Of a stretch of 64,000 nucleotides of DNA, positions 1 through 9,903 are shown piece by piece (positions within the stretch are counted from its first letter, which is position 1; each line of letters starts with the position of its first letter). This stretch comes from Candidimonas humi. Lineage in GTDB: Bacteria; Pseudomonadota; Gammaproteobacteria; Burkholderiales; Burkholderiaceae_B. Position numbers and translations under genes: made by a program. The stretch spans positions 248,001 to 312,000 of the forward strand of contig NZ_JAHTBN010000003.1 in NCBI RefSeq assembly GCF_019166065.1, given 5' to 3'. The notes beneath the pieces were generated by a model that was not told the origin of the DNA, made no database searches, and saw only the letters and a program-made list of their open reading frames with translations.

Positions 1-312
1 GGAGACAGCCTCCAGGGCCGGATCGGCGTGCGGGTGGAAAAGCAGTCGGAGTCGGCGGCCCGCGATCTGCAACTCTATGGCATCGCCAACCTGGAATATG
101 AATTCCTGAACGGCACCAGCGTCGAGGTCTCGGGCACCACGCTCGACCAGCGCAACCAGCGGCTGTGGGGCGAAGTCGGCGCGGGCGCAACGTATGTCCT
201 GAATAAAAAATGGAGCCTGTACGCCGAGGCCGACTACGCGACGGCCCTGTCCGGCGGCAGCGGCAACAACTATAGCGTCAGGGGAACTGCGGGATTGCGC
301 TATCGCTGGTAA
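1..312 (+). CDS. Autotransporter beta-domain, C-terminal fragment (5' end outside window)
   Basis: The reading frame is open from base 1 and ends in TAA at 310-312, so only the last 103 residues are visible. They show alternating polar/aromatic beta-strand composition (LWGEVGAGATYVLNKKWSLY, then ADYATALSGG) and end in YRW, an aromatic terminal residue as in outer-membrane barrels recognised by the BAM complex. This is how type V autotransporter translocator domains end. The passenger domain, and so the function, is outside the window. A GC-rich hairpin follows before the convergent pyrD gene. Confidence 0.8.
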   Translation, partial: GDSLQGRIGVRVEKQSESAARDLQLYGIANLEYEFLNGTSVEVSGTTLDQRNQRLWGEVGAGATYVLNKKWSLYAEADYATALSGGSGNNYSVRGTAGLRYRW

Positions 313-325
313 TGCCGCCACGGCG

Positions 326-354
326 GGCCCCCTGCCGGCGCCCGGGCGGGGGCC
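326..354. terminator. Hairpin between convergent genes
   Basis: GGCCCCC at 326-332 pairs with GGGGGCC at 348-354 between the autotransporter stop and the convergent pyrD stop. The T-run is weak on both sides, so termination is likely but not certain. Confidence 0.5.
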
Positions 355-358
355 TTGC

Positions 359-1396
359 TCAGGCCAGGGCCCGCACGCATTCCTCGATCAGCGCCGGGCC
401 GCGATAGATCAGTCCGGTATAGATCTGCACAGCGTCCGCCCCGGCGGCGATTTTCTCGCGGGCTTGCGCGCCCGAGACGATGCCGCCCACGCCGATGATG
501 GCCATGCTGCCGCCCAGCCGCTGGCGCAAGCGCTCGATGACCCGCAGCGACAGGGCATGCACCGGCGGCCCGGACAGGCCGCCGCCTTCCTGCGCATGGG
601 GCAGGCCCTGGACCGCCTCGCGCGACAGGGTGGTGTTGGTGGCGATCACGCCGTCCACGCCATAGCGCGGCAGCGTGTCGGCGATCACGTCGATCTGCGT
701 GTCGTCGAGGTCGGGCGCGATCTTCACCGCCAGGGGCACGTCATGCCCATGCCGGTCGGCCAGTTCGCGGCGCCGGTCGCGCAGCGGCCCGAGCAGCCCC
801 GCCAGTTCGTCCTGGCCCTGCAGCGCCCGCAGGTTGCGGGTATTGGGCGAGGAAATGTTGACCGTGATGTAGTCGGCATGCGGATACACGCCTTCCAGGC
901 CCAGCAAGTAGTCGTCCACGGCCCGCTCGATGGGCGTGTCGGCGTTCTTGCCTATGTTCAGCCCCAATATGCCGCCCTGGGCCCGCCACTGGCTGCGCCG
1001 CACGTTGTCGATGAAGGCTTCCAGGCCTTTGTTGTTGAAGCCCAGCCGGTTGATCAGGGCCTGGGCCTGTGGCAGGCGGAACATGCGCGGCTTGGGATTG
1101 CCGGGTTGTGCGCGCGGGGTTACCGTGCCTACCTCGACGAAGCCGAAGCCCAGGTTGCCCAGGGCGTCGATATAGGCGCCGTTCTTGTCCAGCCCCGCCG
1201 CCAGCCCGACCGGGTTGCGCAGGCTCAGCCCCATCAGTGTGCTCGGCCGCTGCGGCTGCGAATGCAGCAGGCTGCGGGTCCAGCCGCAGGCCTGGGCCTT
1301 GCGCAGCGATTCCAGGGTGAGCTCGTGGGCGGTTTCGGCGTCCAGGGAAAACAGCGCCGGACGAGCCAGGGCGTAGGTCTTGAACAATAGGGACAT
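359..1396 (-). CDS. pyrD: Dihydroorotate dehydrogenase (quinone), class 2
   Basis: Oxidises dihydroorotate to orotate with quinone as acceptor at the inner membrane, the fourth step of de novo pyrimidine synthesis. The 345-residue length fits class 2 enzymes, including the N-terminal membrane-associating extension ([16 protein letters not shown]). FMN/substrate segments are visible: [47 protein letters not shown] with the class 2 catalytic serine, and the C-terminal [10 protein letters not shown]. Bpt lies 48 bp upstream on the same strand. No anomalies seen. Confidence 0.97.
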   Translation of the reverse strand: MSLLFKTYALARPALFSLDAETAHELTLESLRKAQACGWTRSLLHSQPQRPSTLMGLSLRNPVGLAAGLDKNGAYIDALGNLGFGFVEVGTVTPRAQPGNPKPRMFRLPQAQALINRLGFNNKGLEAFIDNVRRSQWRAQGGILGLNIGKNADTPIERAVDDYLLGLEGVYPHADYITVNISSPNTRNLRALQGQDELAGLLGPLRDRRRELADRHGHDVPLAVKIAPDLDDTQIDVIADTLPRYGVDGVIATNTTLSREAVQGLPHAQEGGGLSGPPVHALSLRVIERLRQRLGGSMAIIGVGGIVSGAQAREKIAAGADAVQIYTGLIYRGPALIEECVRALA

Positions 1397-1444
1397 AGGG
1401 ACGAGTAGCGTAGTGATGGTCAGCGCGGCATGGGCGCCGCGGCC

Positions 1445-2182
1445 TCAGTCTTCGAGGCTGGACGCGTCGCTCCAGCCGGTGGGGCCGAGCACCTGGAAGG
1501 GCTTGAATTGCGACTTGTACGCCATTTTACGGCTTTCGCGTATCCAGTAACCCAGGTACAGCCAGGGCAGGTCGAGCAGCCGGCATTGTTCGATCTGCCA
1601 CAGTATGCCGTAGGTGCCCAGGCTGCCGGCGGCGTCCGGGTCGAAGAAGGTGTAGACCGAGGACAGGCCGCTTTCGAGCACGTCTATCATCGACACCATC
1701 AACAATTGCCCGCCGTGATCGCGGAATTCCACCAGCCTGGAGTCGACCCGGCTGGTCAGCAGGAATTGGGTGTATTGCGACTGGCTGTCTTCGTCCATGC
1801 CGGCGCCGGGGTGGCGGCCGGCCTGGTAGCGCTGGTACAAGGCGAAGTGCTCGCTTTCCCAGCGCAGCGGCATGACGCGGGCGTGCAACTGCGCGCTGTG
1901 GCGCTTCCAGATCTTGCGCTGGGTGCGGTTGGGGGCGTAGCGCTGGGCGTCGACGCGGATCGAGATACAGGCGCGGCAGGCATCGCAATGCGGGCGGTAA
2001 GTAAACAGCCCGCTGCGCCGGAAGCCCTGCTCGACCAGCCTGGAATAGGTGGCGTTGTCGATCAGGTGCGATGGCGCGGCCACCTGCGAGCGCGCTTCCC
2101 GGCCGGGCAGATAACTGCACGGATAGGGGGCCGTAGCGTAAAACTGCAGGGTCTTGAAGCTAAGCTCGGTCGGGTGGCTCAT
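1445..2182 (-). CDS. bpt: Aspartate/glutamate leucyltransferase (bacterial protein transferase)
   Basis: Transfers leucine from Leu-tRNA to N-terminal Asp/Glu of proteins, making N-degrons read by ClpS/ClpAP. The 245-residue protein has the family's N-terminal cysteine segment ([12 protein letters not shown], with CSYLPGR upstream) and the arginyl-transferase-like C-terminal core ([30 protein letters not shown]). It lies directly downstream of aat, so both leucyl-transfer branches of the N-degron pathway are adjacent here. Confidence 0.95.
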   Translation of the reverse strand: MSHPTELSFKTLQFYATAPYPCSYLPGREARSQVAAPSHLIDNATYSRLVEQGFRRSGLFTYRPHCDACRACISIRVDAQRYAPNRTQRKIWKRHSAQLHARVMPLRWESEHFALYQRYQAGRHPGAGMDEDSQSQYTQFLLTSRVDSRLVEFRDHGGQLLMVSMIDVLESGLSSVYTFFDPDAAGSLGTYGILWQIEQCRLLDLPWLYLGYWIRESRKMAYKSQFKPFQVLGPTGWSDASSLED

Positions 2183-2258
2183 GGCGTCTTGCCGGATGCC
2201 GCGCGGCCGTATGCCGCGCGTCGCGCAAGTCCATTATGGCGGTTTTGGCCGCCAAGGA

Positions 2259-3026
2259 TCAAGCGGGCCCCGGAACCCGCCCACCTGGCGGCTCCGGCAG
2301 CAGCAGCCCCGACTGTAGCAGCCGGCCATGGCCCCAAGGGGGAGCCGGCTGGCGCCGGGCTTCGTCCAGGATGTCCAGGTAGCGCCGGCGCGGCACGGGC
2401 CGGGCGCCCAGGCTGGCAAGGTGAGAGGTCTGTTGCTGGCAATCTATCCACTGCACGCCGTGGCGCCGCAGAAAGCCCACCAGATACGCCAGCGCCAGCT
2501 TGGACGCGTCGCTGGCGCGGCTGAACATGGACTCGCCGCAGAACAGGCGTCCCTGTCCTATCCCATACAGGCCGCCGACCAGTTCGCCGTCCTGCCAAGT
2601 TTCGACGCTGTGCGCTTCTCCCGCGCGGTGCCATTCCAGGTACGCCGCCCGCAAGGCCGGGGAAATCCAGGTGCCGTTCTCTCTGCCGCGCGCCGTGGCG
2701 CAGCCTTCCATGACCGCTGCGAACGCGGTGTTCATGCGGATCTGCAGCGGCGCTGCGGCATCGGCTTCCTCGCGCGCCAGGCGGCGCAGCTTCTTGCGCA
2801 GCGAGTGCGAAGGCGAGAACTGCGCGCAGGCTAGCAGCATGCGCGGATCCAGGCTCCACCACAGCACCGGCTCGCCTTCGTTGAACCAGGGAAACAGGCC
2901 CTTGGAATAGGCCTCGCGCAGCCGCGCCAGCGACAGGTCCCCGCCCGCGGCCAGCAACTCGCCATGGACGCCCAGCCGCGGGTCGGGCAGCGGGGTCGCG
3001 GGATCGAGCCAGATGGGGTTGTGCAT
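2259..3026 (-). CDS. aat: Leucyl/phenylalanyl-tRNA-protein transferase
   Basis: Adds Leu or Phe to N-terminal Lys/Arg, generating ClpS substrates. I place the start at the ATG giving [16 protein letters not shown], because homologues begin there; the frame is open about 50 codons further up but that stretch lacks family features. Conserved segments are [37 protein letters not shown] split by a short loop, and [20 protein letters not shown] followed by [20 protein letters not shown]. The C-terminal 45 residues are Pro/Arg-rich and less conserved. Its partner bpt follows. Confidence 0.94.
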   Translation of the reverse strand: MHNPIWLDPATPLPDPRLGVHGELLAAGGDLSLARLREAYSKGLFPWFNEGEPVLWWSLDPRMLLACAQFSPSHSLRKKLRRLAREEADAAAPLQIRMNTAFAAVMEGCATARGRENGTWISPALRAAYLEWHRAGEAHSVETWQDGELVGGLYGIGQGRLFCGESMFSRASDASKLALAYLVGFLRRHGVQWIDCQQQTSHLASLGARPVPRRRYLDILDEARRQPAPPWGHGRLLQSGLLLPEPPGGRVPGPA

Positions 3027-3200
3027 GATGTCGTGGCGAGCCGGGAGTCGCTTTGCCGGTTTTTCGATTGCGGGGGTGGAGGGTATTGCTTGCGGGCTGA
3101 TTGGCGATCCGGCGATTCGGTGGCGTAGAGGTTCGGGCAGGGACGCGGCACCCGTATCCGTGCCGTGGCGCGGCAAGCCGCGCCGCCGTGTGGCGGCGCC

Positions 3201-3800
3201 CTAGGCCGGCCGCTGCTTGGGCGGCGGAATGGGAATGCTGTAGTGGTGTATGGGGAAATTGCCCGTTTCGAGATCGCGCAGATAGTGTTCCAGCGTGGTG
3301 ATCACGGTGCGGAAGGACAAGTTTTCCCAGGGAATTTCATTGGGCGCGAAATAGCGCGCCTCGAGGGTTTCTTCGCCCGGGGCGAGGGCCGGGTCGAGCA
3401 CCTTGGCCAGGTAGAAGAAGTGCACCTGTTCGGCGTGCGGCACGTCGATGACCGTATACAGCGGCCCGAGCTCTATATTGACGCCCGCTTCTTCGATGGT
3501 TTCGCGATGCGCGCCCTGGCCGGTGGTTTCGCCCAGTTCCATGAAGCCCGCCGGCAGGGTCCAGGTGTTGTAGCGCGGCTCGATGGCGCGCAGGCACAGC
3601 AGGATCTTGCCTTCCCAGACCGGCAGTGCGCCCACCACGTTGCGCGGGTTCTGGTAGTGCACTGCGCCGCAGTTTTCGCATACGTCGCGTTCGTGGCTGT
3701 CGCCGGGAGGCACCATGCGCGTGAGCGCCTTGCCGCACTGGCTGCAGAATTTCTCGGTGCGCGGGGAAGGAAAATAAAAGGTCGAGGCGTGTGCGGTCAT
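3201..3800 (-). CDS. Nudix hydrolase with N-terminal zinc ribbon (NudC-like)
   Basis: 199 residues. An N-terminal four-cysteine zinc ribbon (CSQCG ... CENCG, about residues 19-45) precedes a Nudix domain. The Nudix box GFMELGETTGQGAHRETIEE continues AGV and fits GX5EX7REUXEEXGU. Zinc ribbon plus Nudix is the architecture of NADH pyrophosphatase-like enzymes, so a dinucleotide substrate is likely. The protein is shorter than NudC (about 260), and the exact substrate cannot be read from sequence. Confidence 0.9.
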   Translation of the reverse strand: MTAHASTFYFPSPRTEKFCSQCGKALTRMVPPGDSHERDVCENCGAVHYQNPRNVVGALPVWEGKILLCLRAIEPRYNTWTLPAGFMELGETTGQGAHRETIEEAGVNIELGPLYTVIDVPHAEQVHFFYLAKVLDPALAPGEETLEARYFAPNEIPWENLSFRTVITTLEHYLRDLETGNFPIHHYSIPIPPPKQRPA

Positions 3801-3925
3801 GCCTCGATTCTACTCAAGCCGCGATCCTTTGTAAGCAAGTTTCTGGCGCCGGCTTGGGCTGGCCGTCCGCCCTGCAGTGCGGCGCGCAGGCGCGCGCCCG
3901 GCTCTCTTTTTCCCGCGAATCCCCA

Positions 3926-4573
3926 TCAGGGCTGGGGCAGGCGTTGAAAGCCCAATGCCGCCGGTATGTCCGAGGCGGCGCAGCGATGTAGCGCAACAAT
4001 GCGGGTCGGGGATGCGCCGCCGCGGCGGCCCGTGCCGCCGGCCGCCGCACTGTCTTCGCGCGCAACCCGCACCCGCAGGGGCTGCGCGCAAGGCTCGTCC
4101 TGTTCCAGCGCCTGCAGCAGGGGCTGGCCGTCTTCGGTGCACAGGCCGTCCATCACGTCCATGAGGTCGCGCCCCGCGACCAGGCCCGGCCCCCGGCGGC
4201 AGCGGGCGTACAAGCGGCCGGTATTGTCCAGCCACCAGGCCAGCACGGACCCGGCGGCCAGGCCGGTGTGGGTGCGCAGTTCGTGGCCGGTTCCGGCGGT
4301 ATCCAGGATATAGGGCGCCGCGTCCAGCCGGACATAGACGCGCTGCGGCCCATTCTGGAAATACCAGCGGCCCCATTCGTCCACGCCGTAGTTGCGGCCG
4401 ATGAACTGCAGGATCTGGGGGCTGGAGATTTCTTCGCCTGCGCCATGAGGGTCGAGCAGCGCATCGCCGCCCGGATGCAGGCGCCATTGCCCGCGCTCCG
4501 ACAGCGACAGCCAGCCGTAGACATCGGGCACGTCGGGCCAGCGTGCCATGGCGGCGATCACATTTGCGTCCAT
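3926..4573 (-). CDS. Conserved hypothetical protein
   Basis: 215 residues, cytosolic (no signal peptide or membrane segment). It is rich in Trp/Tyr/Gly strands (VYGWLSLSERGQWRLHPGG, GRNYGVDEWGRWYFQNGPQR), suggesting a mostly beta fold. The C-terminal 50 residues are low-complexity and may be poorly conserved. I do not recognise a characterised family. Codon composition matches the neighbours. Function unknown. Confidence 0.75.
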   Translation of the reverse strand: MDANVIAAMARWPDVPDVYGWLSLSERGQWRLHPGGDALLDPHGAGEEISSPQILQFIGRNYGVDEWGRWYFQNGPQRVYVRLDAAPYILDTAGTGHELRTHTGLAAGSVLAWWLDNTGRLYARCRRGPGLVAGRDLMDVMDGLCTEDGQPLLQALEQDEPCAQPLRVRVAREDSAAAGGTGRRGGASPTRIVALHRCAASDIPAALGFQRLPQP

Positions 4574-4844
4574 TCCATCCCGCGTTGTGGTTTGACGATT
4601 TGACTATAGGGCGGCGGGCCGGGGTCGCCGCGACGCACGCGTACGTATCAGTTGATGGCGATAGCCGACAGTGTAAGGGCAGGCCGAGGCCCCGGGCGAC
4701 ATGCCGTCACACTTGTAGCACCCGGGTAACCGGATTCCGGCGGTCCGTGGCGTAGTGTAGTACCTGTATGCATCCGTCCGCACGCCAACAAAACCTGGCG
4801 GGTGGTGGCCGCCGGTACGCCACCCCCTGCATCGGGAGCACGAT

Positions 4845-5132
4845 GTGAGAGCGATTGCCATGGCCCTGTGCCTGTGCGTCTGCCTGGCAGGCTGCGGCGG
4901 CGGCCACGAATCATCCAAACCCACCATCGTGGTGGACCCCGACGTGGCGTTCCTGAGCCTGCAAACCTTCATGGCCCTGCAAACCGTCATGCGGCCGGCC
5001 TCGGCCGCGTCGGGCGCCCGAGGCCGGAGCGCGGTGGCCGCAGCCCTCAGCGGTAGCCGTGCGGCACCAGGAATTCGCGGGCGGCCGCCAGATCCGGTTC
5101 GATTCCCAGGCCTGCCTCGTCGGGCAGCGTGA
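4845..5132 (+). CDS. Possible small lipoprotein
   Basis: A GTG-started frame encodes a short hydrophobic leader ending in CLAGCGGG, a good lipobox (LAG/C), then TIVVDPDVAFLSLQTFM. The tail overlaps the 3' end of the convergent enolase-superfamily gene by about 85 bases and turns Arg/Pro-rich, as expected of a frame reading through the opposite gene. So either the gene is truncated or only the first half is real. The 4574-4844 gap upstream shows no other gene. Confidence 0.4.
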   Translation: MRAIAMALCLCVCLAGCGGGHESSKPTIVVDPDVAFLSLQTFMALQTVMRPASAASGARGRSAVAAALSGSRAAPGIRGRPPDPVRFPGLPRRAA

Positions 5133-6198
5133 CTGTGCCTTCGTCCGGCCGCAGCAGAGGGCCGGCAAACAGGTCGCGCAGCGGATTCGGATTGGAATCG
5201 ACTTCCACATAGCCGGGGTGGCCGACGCCCGCCTTGAGATGCATGGCCGCCACCAGGCCGACGCCGCCGCCCAGCCAGTGCGGGCAGAACATTCGCTGCC
5301 CGGCAATGACGCGGCGCGCCACAGGTAGGCAGCCGCTGAATCCGCCCCATTTGCCCGGATCGGGCTGGATCACCGCGAACGATCCGCTGTCTATCGCCTC
5401 GTCGAACTGCGCATCGCCGCGCAGGTTTTCCCCGGCGGCCAGCGGCAGCGGGCTGGCCAGGGCCAGCCGCCGCCATTGTTCGGGGCTGGAGTCGGCCCGC
5501 AAGGGTTCTTCCAGCCAGATGGGCCCGTATTCGGCCAGCCTGCGGCTCATGTGCGCCGCGGTCTGCTCGTCCCAGGCCTGGTTGGCGTCGGTCATCAATA
5601 CCGTGTCCGGCCCGAACTGCTCGCGCAGCGCGCGCAGATTGGCCGTGTCGCGTTCTTCGCCGAAGCCGACCTTGAGCTTGAAGGCGCGGTAGCCTTCGGC
5701 ATGCTTGGCCGCGGCCAGGCGCTGCGGGTCGGTGGGGCTGAGCCCCGAGGCGTAGGTGACGATGCGCGGCGTGCCGCCGAACAGCCGCCACAGCGGCTGG
5801 CCCAGCCGGCGCGCGGCCAGGTCCCACAGCGCCATGTCGGCTCCGGCGATGATCTGCGCCACCGTGCCGGGCTCGCCGGCCTGTATGGCCAGCACCTCCA
5901 GCCGGCGGCTCAAGGTCTCGAAGGCCTGGGCGGGATGCGCCCATTGCCTTTCCTGCAGGATGGGCGCCACGCAGGATTCGAGCATGCGCGCACGGTGTTC
6001 GGCGCCGACCCCCGGAAAATTGCACCAGATCTCGCCCCAGCCGTAGGCGCCGTCGCGATCTTCCACCCGCACCAGCACCGCGGGGCGGTCATGCATGATG
6101 CCGAACGATGTCTGCACCGGATTCTCGATGGGCGCGCGGTATACGAAAGCCTGCACTTTGGCTGGGTGTAGGGGCGGGGTGTCTGGAAGTCGATGCAT
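5047..6198 (-). CDS. Enolase-superfamily enzyme (mandelate racemase/muconate lactonizing type)
   Basis: 383 residues from the ATG giving MHRLPDTPPL. Members abstract an alpha-proton next to a carboxylate using Mg2+. Visible are the N-terminal capping domain (VRVEDRDGAYGWGEIWCNFP), the Lys motif region (FKLKVGFGEERD) and metal-ligand strands (VLMTDANQAWDEQTA, IWLEEPL, PLAAGENLRG). These match the KxK, D, E, E order of the superfamily. It is the last gene of a minus-strand unit with a GMC oxidoreductase and an ABC importer, so it probably acts on an imported hydroxy or sugar acid. Substrate unknown. Confidence 0.88.
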   Translation of the reverse strand: MHRLPDTPPLHPAKVQAFVYRAPIENPVQTSFGIMHDRPAVLVRVEDRDGAYGWGEIWCNFPGVGAEHRARMLESCVAPILQERQWAHPAQAFETLSRRLEVLAIQAGEPGTVAQIIAGADMALWDLAARRLGQPLWRLFGGTPRIVTYASGLSPTDPQRLAAAKHAEGYRAFKLKVGFGEERDTANLRALREQFGPDTVLMTDANQAWDEQTAAHMSRRLAEYGPIWLEEPLRADSSPEQWRRLALASPLPLAAGENLRGDAQFDEAIDSGSFAVIQPDPGKWGGFSGCLPVARRVIAGQRMFCPHWLGGGVGLVAAMHLKAGVGHPGYVEVDSNPNPLRDLFAGPLLRPDEGTVTLPDEAGLGIEPDLAAAREFLVPHGYR

Positions 6199-6298
6199 GG
6201 TGTCGGGTCCTTGCCTCTTGGGGCCGAGAGGCGCCGGGTATTCGGGAATTGCCGCCGCCATTGTCGCAGTTGCACGCGGGCGGCCCATGCGTGCCTGT

Positions 6299-7948
6299 TC
6301 AGAACGGCTGGCGCAGCACCAGGTCGGCGCCTTTCTCGCCGATCATGATGGACGCCGCATTGGTGTTGGCCGAGATGATCTCCGGCATGACCGAGGCGTC
6401 TATCACGCGCAGCCGCTGTATTCCGCGCACCTTCAGCGCCGGGTCCACGACTGCCGTGTCGTCCGAGCCCATGCGGCAGGTGCCTACCGGATGGAATACG
6501 GTGCCGCCCGCCTCGCGGGCGAAATCCAGCACGTCTTGCCGCGTGCGCCGCTGCGCCCCAGGCAAGACCTCGGTATCGATCAGGTCCCTGAAGGCCGGCT
6601 GGCTGTAGATTTCGCGCAGCATTTCCACGCCCGCGGCCAAGGTGTTGCGGTCGAGTTCCTCGCTCAGGTAGCGGCTTTCGATGCGGGGCGCCTGCAGCGG
6701 GTCGGCAGACTGGATTTGCAGCCGGCCGCGCGAGGACGGGCGGCACTGGCAGGCCGAAGCCGTGAAGCCGGGGTAGGGATGCAGCGGCGTGCCGGGCTTG
6801 TCGACCGACAGCGGCATGACATTGAATTGCATGTCGGCGCGTCCGTCGACCGCATACGGCGTGCAGGCGAAGCCGCCCACCTGGCCGGCGCCCACGGTCA
6901 GCGGCCCGGAACGCCGGAACAGCCATTCCAGGCCCATGGCCGCGAGTTTGTAGGGGTTGCGCACGTCGTTGTTCAGCGACAGCTTTTTCTTCAGGCGTAC
7001 TATGGTGCGCGCCTGGTAGTGGTCCTTCAGGTTCTCGCCCACCTCGGGTGCGTCCAGCAGCACCGGAATGCCGTGGCTGCGCAGCAGTTGCGCCGGCCCT
7101 ATGCCCGAGAGCTGCAGGATTTGCGGCGACTGTATGGTGCCTGCCGACAGTATCACTTCACGTTCGGCGCGAGCCTGCGCCAGCCTGCCGTCCTGGCCCC
7201 ATTCGACGCCGATGGCGGTCGTGCCTTCGAACAGTACGCGCCGCAAATGCGCGCGCGTCAGCACCGTAAGATTGGGGCGGCTGCGCACGGGTTTCAGGAA
7301 ACACGCTGCGGTGCTGGAGCGCCAGCCATTGAACATCGACAACTGGTAGGCGCCCACTCCGTATTCGCTGGCGCCATTGAAGTCGGGGTTGTAGGGCAGG
7401 CCGAATTGCTGGCCGGCTTCGACCCAGGCCGCGCAATAGGGGTGGTCGTTCTTCAGGTTCGAGACGCCCAGCTCGCCATGGCCGCCATGGTATTCGCTGT
7501 CGCCGCCTTCGTAGTGTTCCGAGCGCCGGAAGAAGGGCAGCACCGACTGGTAGTCCCAGCCGGTCGCGCCCATCCGCGCCCAGTCGTCATAGTCCCGGTG
7601 CTGGCCGCGAATGTAGATCAGGCCGTTGATGGAGCTCGACCCGCCTATCACGCACCCGCGCGGCCAGACGATATTGCGTCCCGCCGAGCCTTCGCAGGGT
7701 TCGGTGTCGAACAGGCGCGAGAAGCGCGTGTCGTAGATGGTCTTGAAATAACCCACCGGCAGGTGCAGCCAGAAATTGCGGTCGTCGCCTCCCGCCTCGA
7801 CCAGCAGCACTCGCACGGCGGGGTCGGCCGACAGCCGGTTGGCCAGCACGCAGCCGGCCGAGCCGGCCCCGACGATGATGTAGTCGTAGGCGGGGGCGAC
7901 CCCCGCCGCGCCTGCCGCGGAGGATGCGCTCCCTTCTTGCTGCGTCAT
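6299..7948 (-). CDS. GMC-family FAD-dependent oxidoreductase (alcohol/choline dehydrogenase-like)
   Basis: 549 residues. The N-terminal ADP-binding motif DYIIVGAGSAGCVLANRL, the GMC signature WPRGCVIGGSSSINGLIYIR and the C-terminal catalytic His/Asn pair (HPVGTCRMG and SANTNAAS) are all present. The protein oxidises a primary or secondary alcohol with FAD. It overlaps the stop of the ABC substrate-binding gene by a few bases, indicating co-transcription with the transporter. The N-terminus has a 20-residue Ala/Gly-rich lead before the FAD motif. Confidence 0.93.
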   Translation of the reverse strand: MTQQEGSASSAAGAAGVAPAYDYIIVGAGSAGCVLANRLSADPAVRVLLVEAGGDDRNFWLHLPVGYFKTIYDTRFSRLFDTEPCEGSAGRNIVWPRGCVIGGSSSINGLIYIRGQHRDYDDWARMGATGWDYQSVLPFFRRSEHYEGGDSEYHGGHGELGVSNLKNDHPYCAAWVEAGQQFGLPYNPDFNGASEYGVGAYQLSMFNGWRSSTAACFLKPVRSRPNLTVLTRAHLRRVLFEGTTAIGVEWGQDGRLAQARAEREVILSAGTIQSPQILQLSGIGPAQLLRSHGIPVLLDAPEVGENLKDHYQARTIVRLKKKLSLNNDVRNPYKLAAMGLEWLFRRSGPLTVGAGQVGGFACTPYAVDGRADMQFNVMPLSVDKPGTPLHPYPGFTASACQCRPSSRGRLQIQSADPLQAPRIESRYLSEELDRNTLAAGVEMLREIYSQPAFRDLIDTEVLPGAQRRTRQDVLDFAREAGGTVFHPVGTCRMGSDDTAVVDPALKVRGIQRLRVIDASVMPEIISANTNAASIMIGEKGADLVLRQPF

Positions 7949-8940
7949 GCCGGGACCACCTTCAAGTAGATTTTCGGATCGAAGTACTGCGAGGCCGGCA
8001 CCGAATTAGATATATGCGCGAAGTCGACGAAGAAATCGGTGACCTGCTGCAGCCATTTGGTGACGGTGCCGTCGGCATAGCGCTTGGCCCATTCCTTGGA
8101 CGTGAACATCTTCTGCGCATGGAACTGTTCTTTCAGGTCGGGCAGCGGCACGTTCGGGTAGCGCTTGGACTGCAGCTCGGCCAGGGCCTTGTCGGGGTTG
8201 GCCACGAAGTAGTCGTTGGCGCCGACCCAGGCGCGGATGATGCGCTCGAGCACGTCCTTGCGCTTGTCGTAGAAGTCGTTGCGCGCGGCCCAGCCGTCGA
8301 CGATCGCCGCCTTGGGATAGTAGGCCGAAGCGTCTCCCAGCATCTTGGCGCCGGGCGACTTGTTCTTGACGGGAATATTGAACGGCACCCACAGGGCCAC
8401 TGCCGGCACCGCCTTGGAAATAAAGGCCGTGACCGCGTCGGGCATGCGCTGGTTGACGATCTGTATGTCTTTCTTGGGATCTATGCCGTGGGCCTTCAGG
8501 GCCGTGTCCAGGAACACGTGGGCCGTGGTGCCCGCCGTGGTCGAGATTTTCTTGCCCTTCAGGTCGGCCCAGGTCTTCACGCCCATGTCGGGGTGGACCC
8601 ACAACTGCGCGGTGGCGAACTCGATGTCGTTGATCAGGAACACCTTGCCCTGGCCGCGTGCCGGGAAATTCGACATCACCGCGCCCGTGCTGAGCACGTC
8701 GATGCTGCCGCCGCTCATGGCCTGGAACAATTCCAGGCCGGTCTGGAACTGCACGAATTCCGGCTCGATGTTCTGCTGTTTCCACAGCCCCTGCGATTCC
8801 GCCAGCCACATCTGGCCGTCCACCGCCAGCGTATGCAGATAGCCCACCTTGAGCTTGTCGGCCTTGGCCAGGGCGATGCCGGGCAGGGCCATGGCGGCGG
8901 CGCCGGTGGCCGCCAGGCTGATGAATGTGCGTCGCTTCAT
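7945..8940 (-). CDS. ABC transporter substrate-binding protein, NitT/TauT type
   Basis: 331 residues from the ATG giving MKRRTFISLAATGAAAMALP, a signal peptide with an RR that could be Tat-compatible. The mature part shows the aliphatic-sulfonate/nitrate/taurine binding-protein pattern (KVGYLHTLAVDGQMWLAE, TTAGTTAHVFLDTAL). The upstream ATPase and permease complete the importer. The ligand is unknown; the oxidoreductase and enolase-superfamily enzyme downstream suggest an oxidisable organic acid or alcohol rather than nitrate. Confidence 0.92.
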   Translation of the reverse strand: MKRRTFISLAATGAAAMALPGIALAKADKLKVGYLHTLAVDGQMWLAESQGLWKQQNIEPEFVQFQTGLELFQAMSGGSIDVLSTGAVMSNFPARGQGKVFLINDIEFATAQLWVHPDMGVKTWADLKGKKISTTAGTTAHVFLDTALKAHGIDPKKDIQIVNQRMPDAVTAFISKAVPAVALWVPFNIPVKNKSPGAKMLGDASAYYPKAAIVDGWAARNDFYDKRKDVLERIIRAWVGANDYFVANPDKALAELQSKRYPNVPLPDLKEQFHAQKMFTSKEWAKRYADGTVTKWLQQVTDFFVDFAHISNSVPASQYFDPKIYLKVVPA

Positions 8941-9033
8941 GAGAGTGTCTCCATTGTCGTGTGTGTCGTGGATATGCGCTGGGTGCTGCCTACTGCTTGC
9001 TGCGTGGGTAGGCCCCGGCAAGCCGCACCGGGG

Positions 9034-9852
9034 TCAATTCGTGTTTCCTGTCGATGCCTGGGCTTCCTGCGCGGCGTATTCCTTCATGACCTGGTGGTGT
9101 ATGCGGGAACGCAGCGCATTGAATTCCGCGGTGTCCTGCAGCGTGTGCTGGCGCGGATAGGGAAAGGGGATGTCGACCACTTCCTGGATGCGGGACGGCC
9201 GGGCGGAAATGACCAGGACCTTGTTGGAGAGGTACACGGCTTCTTCCACCGAATGGGTGATCAACAGCACCGTCTTGCCCTCGGCGTGCAGCACTTCGAG
9301 CAGCAGGTCGTGCATGGCGCTGCGCGTCTGCGCGTCCAGCGCGCCGAAAGGCTCGTCCATCAGCACGAATTCGGGGTGCACGGCATAGGTGCGCGCCAGC
9401 GCCAGGCGCTGGCGCATGCCGCCCGACAGCATCTTCGGATAGGCTTTGCGAAAGCTCGCCAGCCCCATCAGTTCCAGGTAGCGGTCGACGATTTCTTTCT
9501 TTTCGTGCGCGCTGCGCCTGCCGCCGGCTTTCAGGTTCAGGCCGAAGGCGATGTTCTGTTCGACCGTCAGCCAGGGAAACACGCCGTATTCCTGGAACAT
9601 CACGCCGCGGTCGGGCCCCGGCCCCTGTATGGGCTTGCCGTCCAGCAGCACCGCGCCGCTGGTGGGCCGGATGAAGCCTGCCGCCATGTTCAGCAGCGTG
9701 GTCTTGCCGCAGCCCGAGGGGCCGACCAGGGAAATGAAGTCGCCCTGGTTCACCGAGAACGACATTTGCCTCACGACCTCCAGCGGGCCTGTGGGCGTCT
9801 GGTATTGCATTGATACATTGTCGAAACGTATGCGTTCCTTGGCTTCCTGCAT
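9034..9852 (-). CDS. ABC transporter ATP-binding protein, NitT/TauT type
   Basis: 272 residues from the ATG preceded by AAGGAA six bases upstream; an in-frame ATG 33 bases earlier lacks this site. Walker A GPSGCGKTT, signature LSGGMRQRLALAR, Walker B FVLMDEPFGALD and the switch histidine LLITHSVEEA are intact. It energises import with the adjacent permease. Confidence 0.95.
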   Translation of the reverse strand: MQEAKERIRFDNVSMQYQTPTGPLEVVRQMSFSVNQGDFISLVGPSGCGKTTLLNMAAGFIRPTSGAVLLDGKPIQGPGPDRGVMFQEYGVFPWLTVEQNIAFGLNLKAGGRRSAHEKKEIVDRYLELMGLASFRKAYPKMLSGGMRQRLALARTYAVHPEFVLMDEPFGALDAQTRSAMHDLLLEVLHAEGKTVLLITHSVEEAVYLSNKVLVISARPSRIQEVVDIPFPYPRQHTLQDTAEFNALRSRIHHQVMKEYAAQEAQASTGNTN

Positions 9853-9903
9853 TCGGGTTCCTTGATTCGTCGGCTCTTGCGTCATGGGCGGGTGCGCATC
9901 CGG

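Noticed and set aside
464-1390. Long plus-strand frame opposite pyrD
   Set aside because: Mirror frame of a clear gene in GC-rich DNA; composition (Gln/Ala/His-rich) is typical of antisense shadows. The same applies to long frames opposite the GMC, molybdopterin, rhodanese, NCS2 and hydroxy acid oxidase genes.
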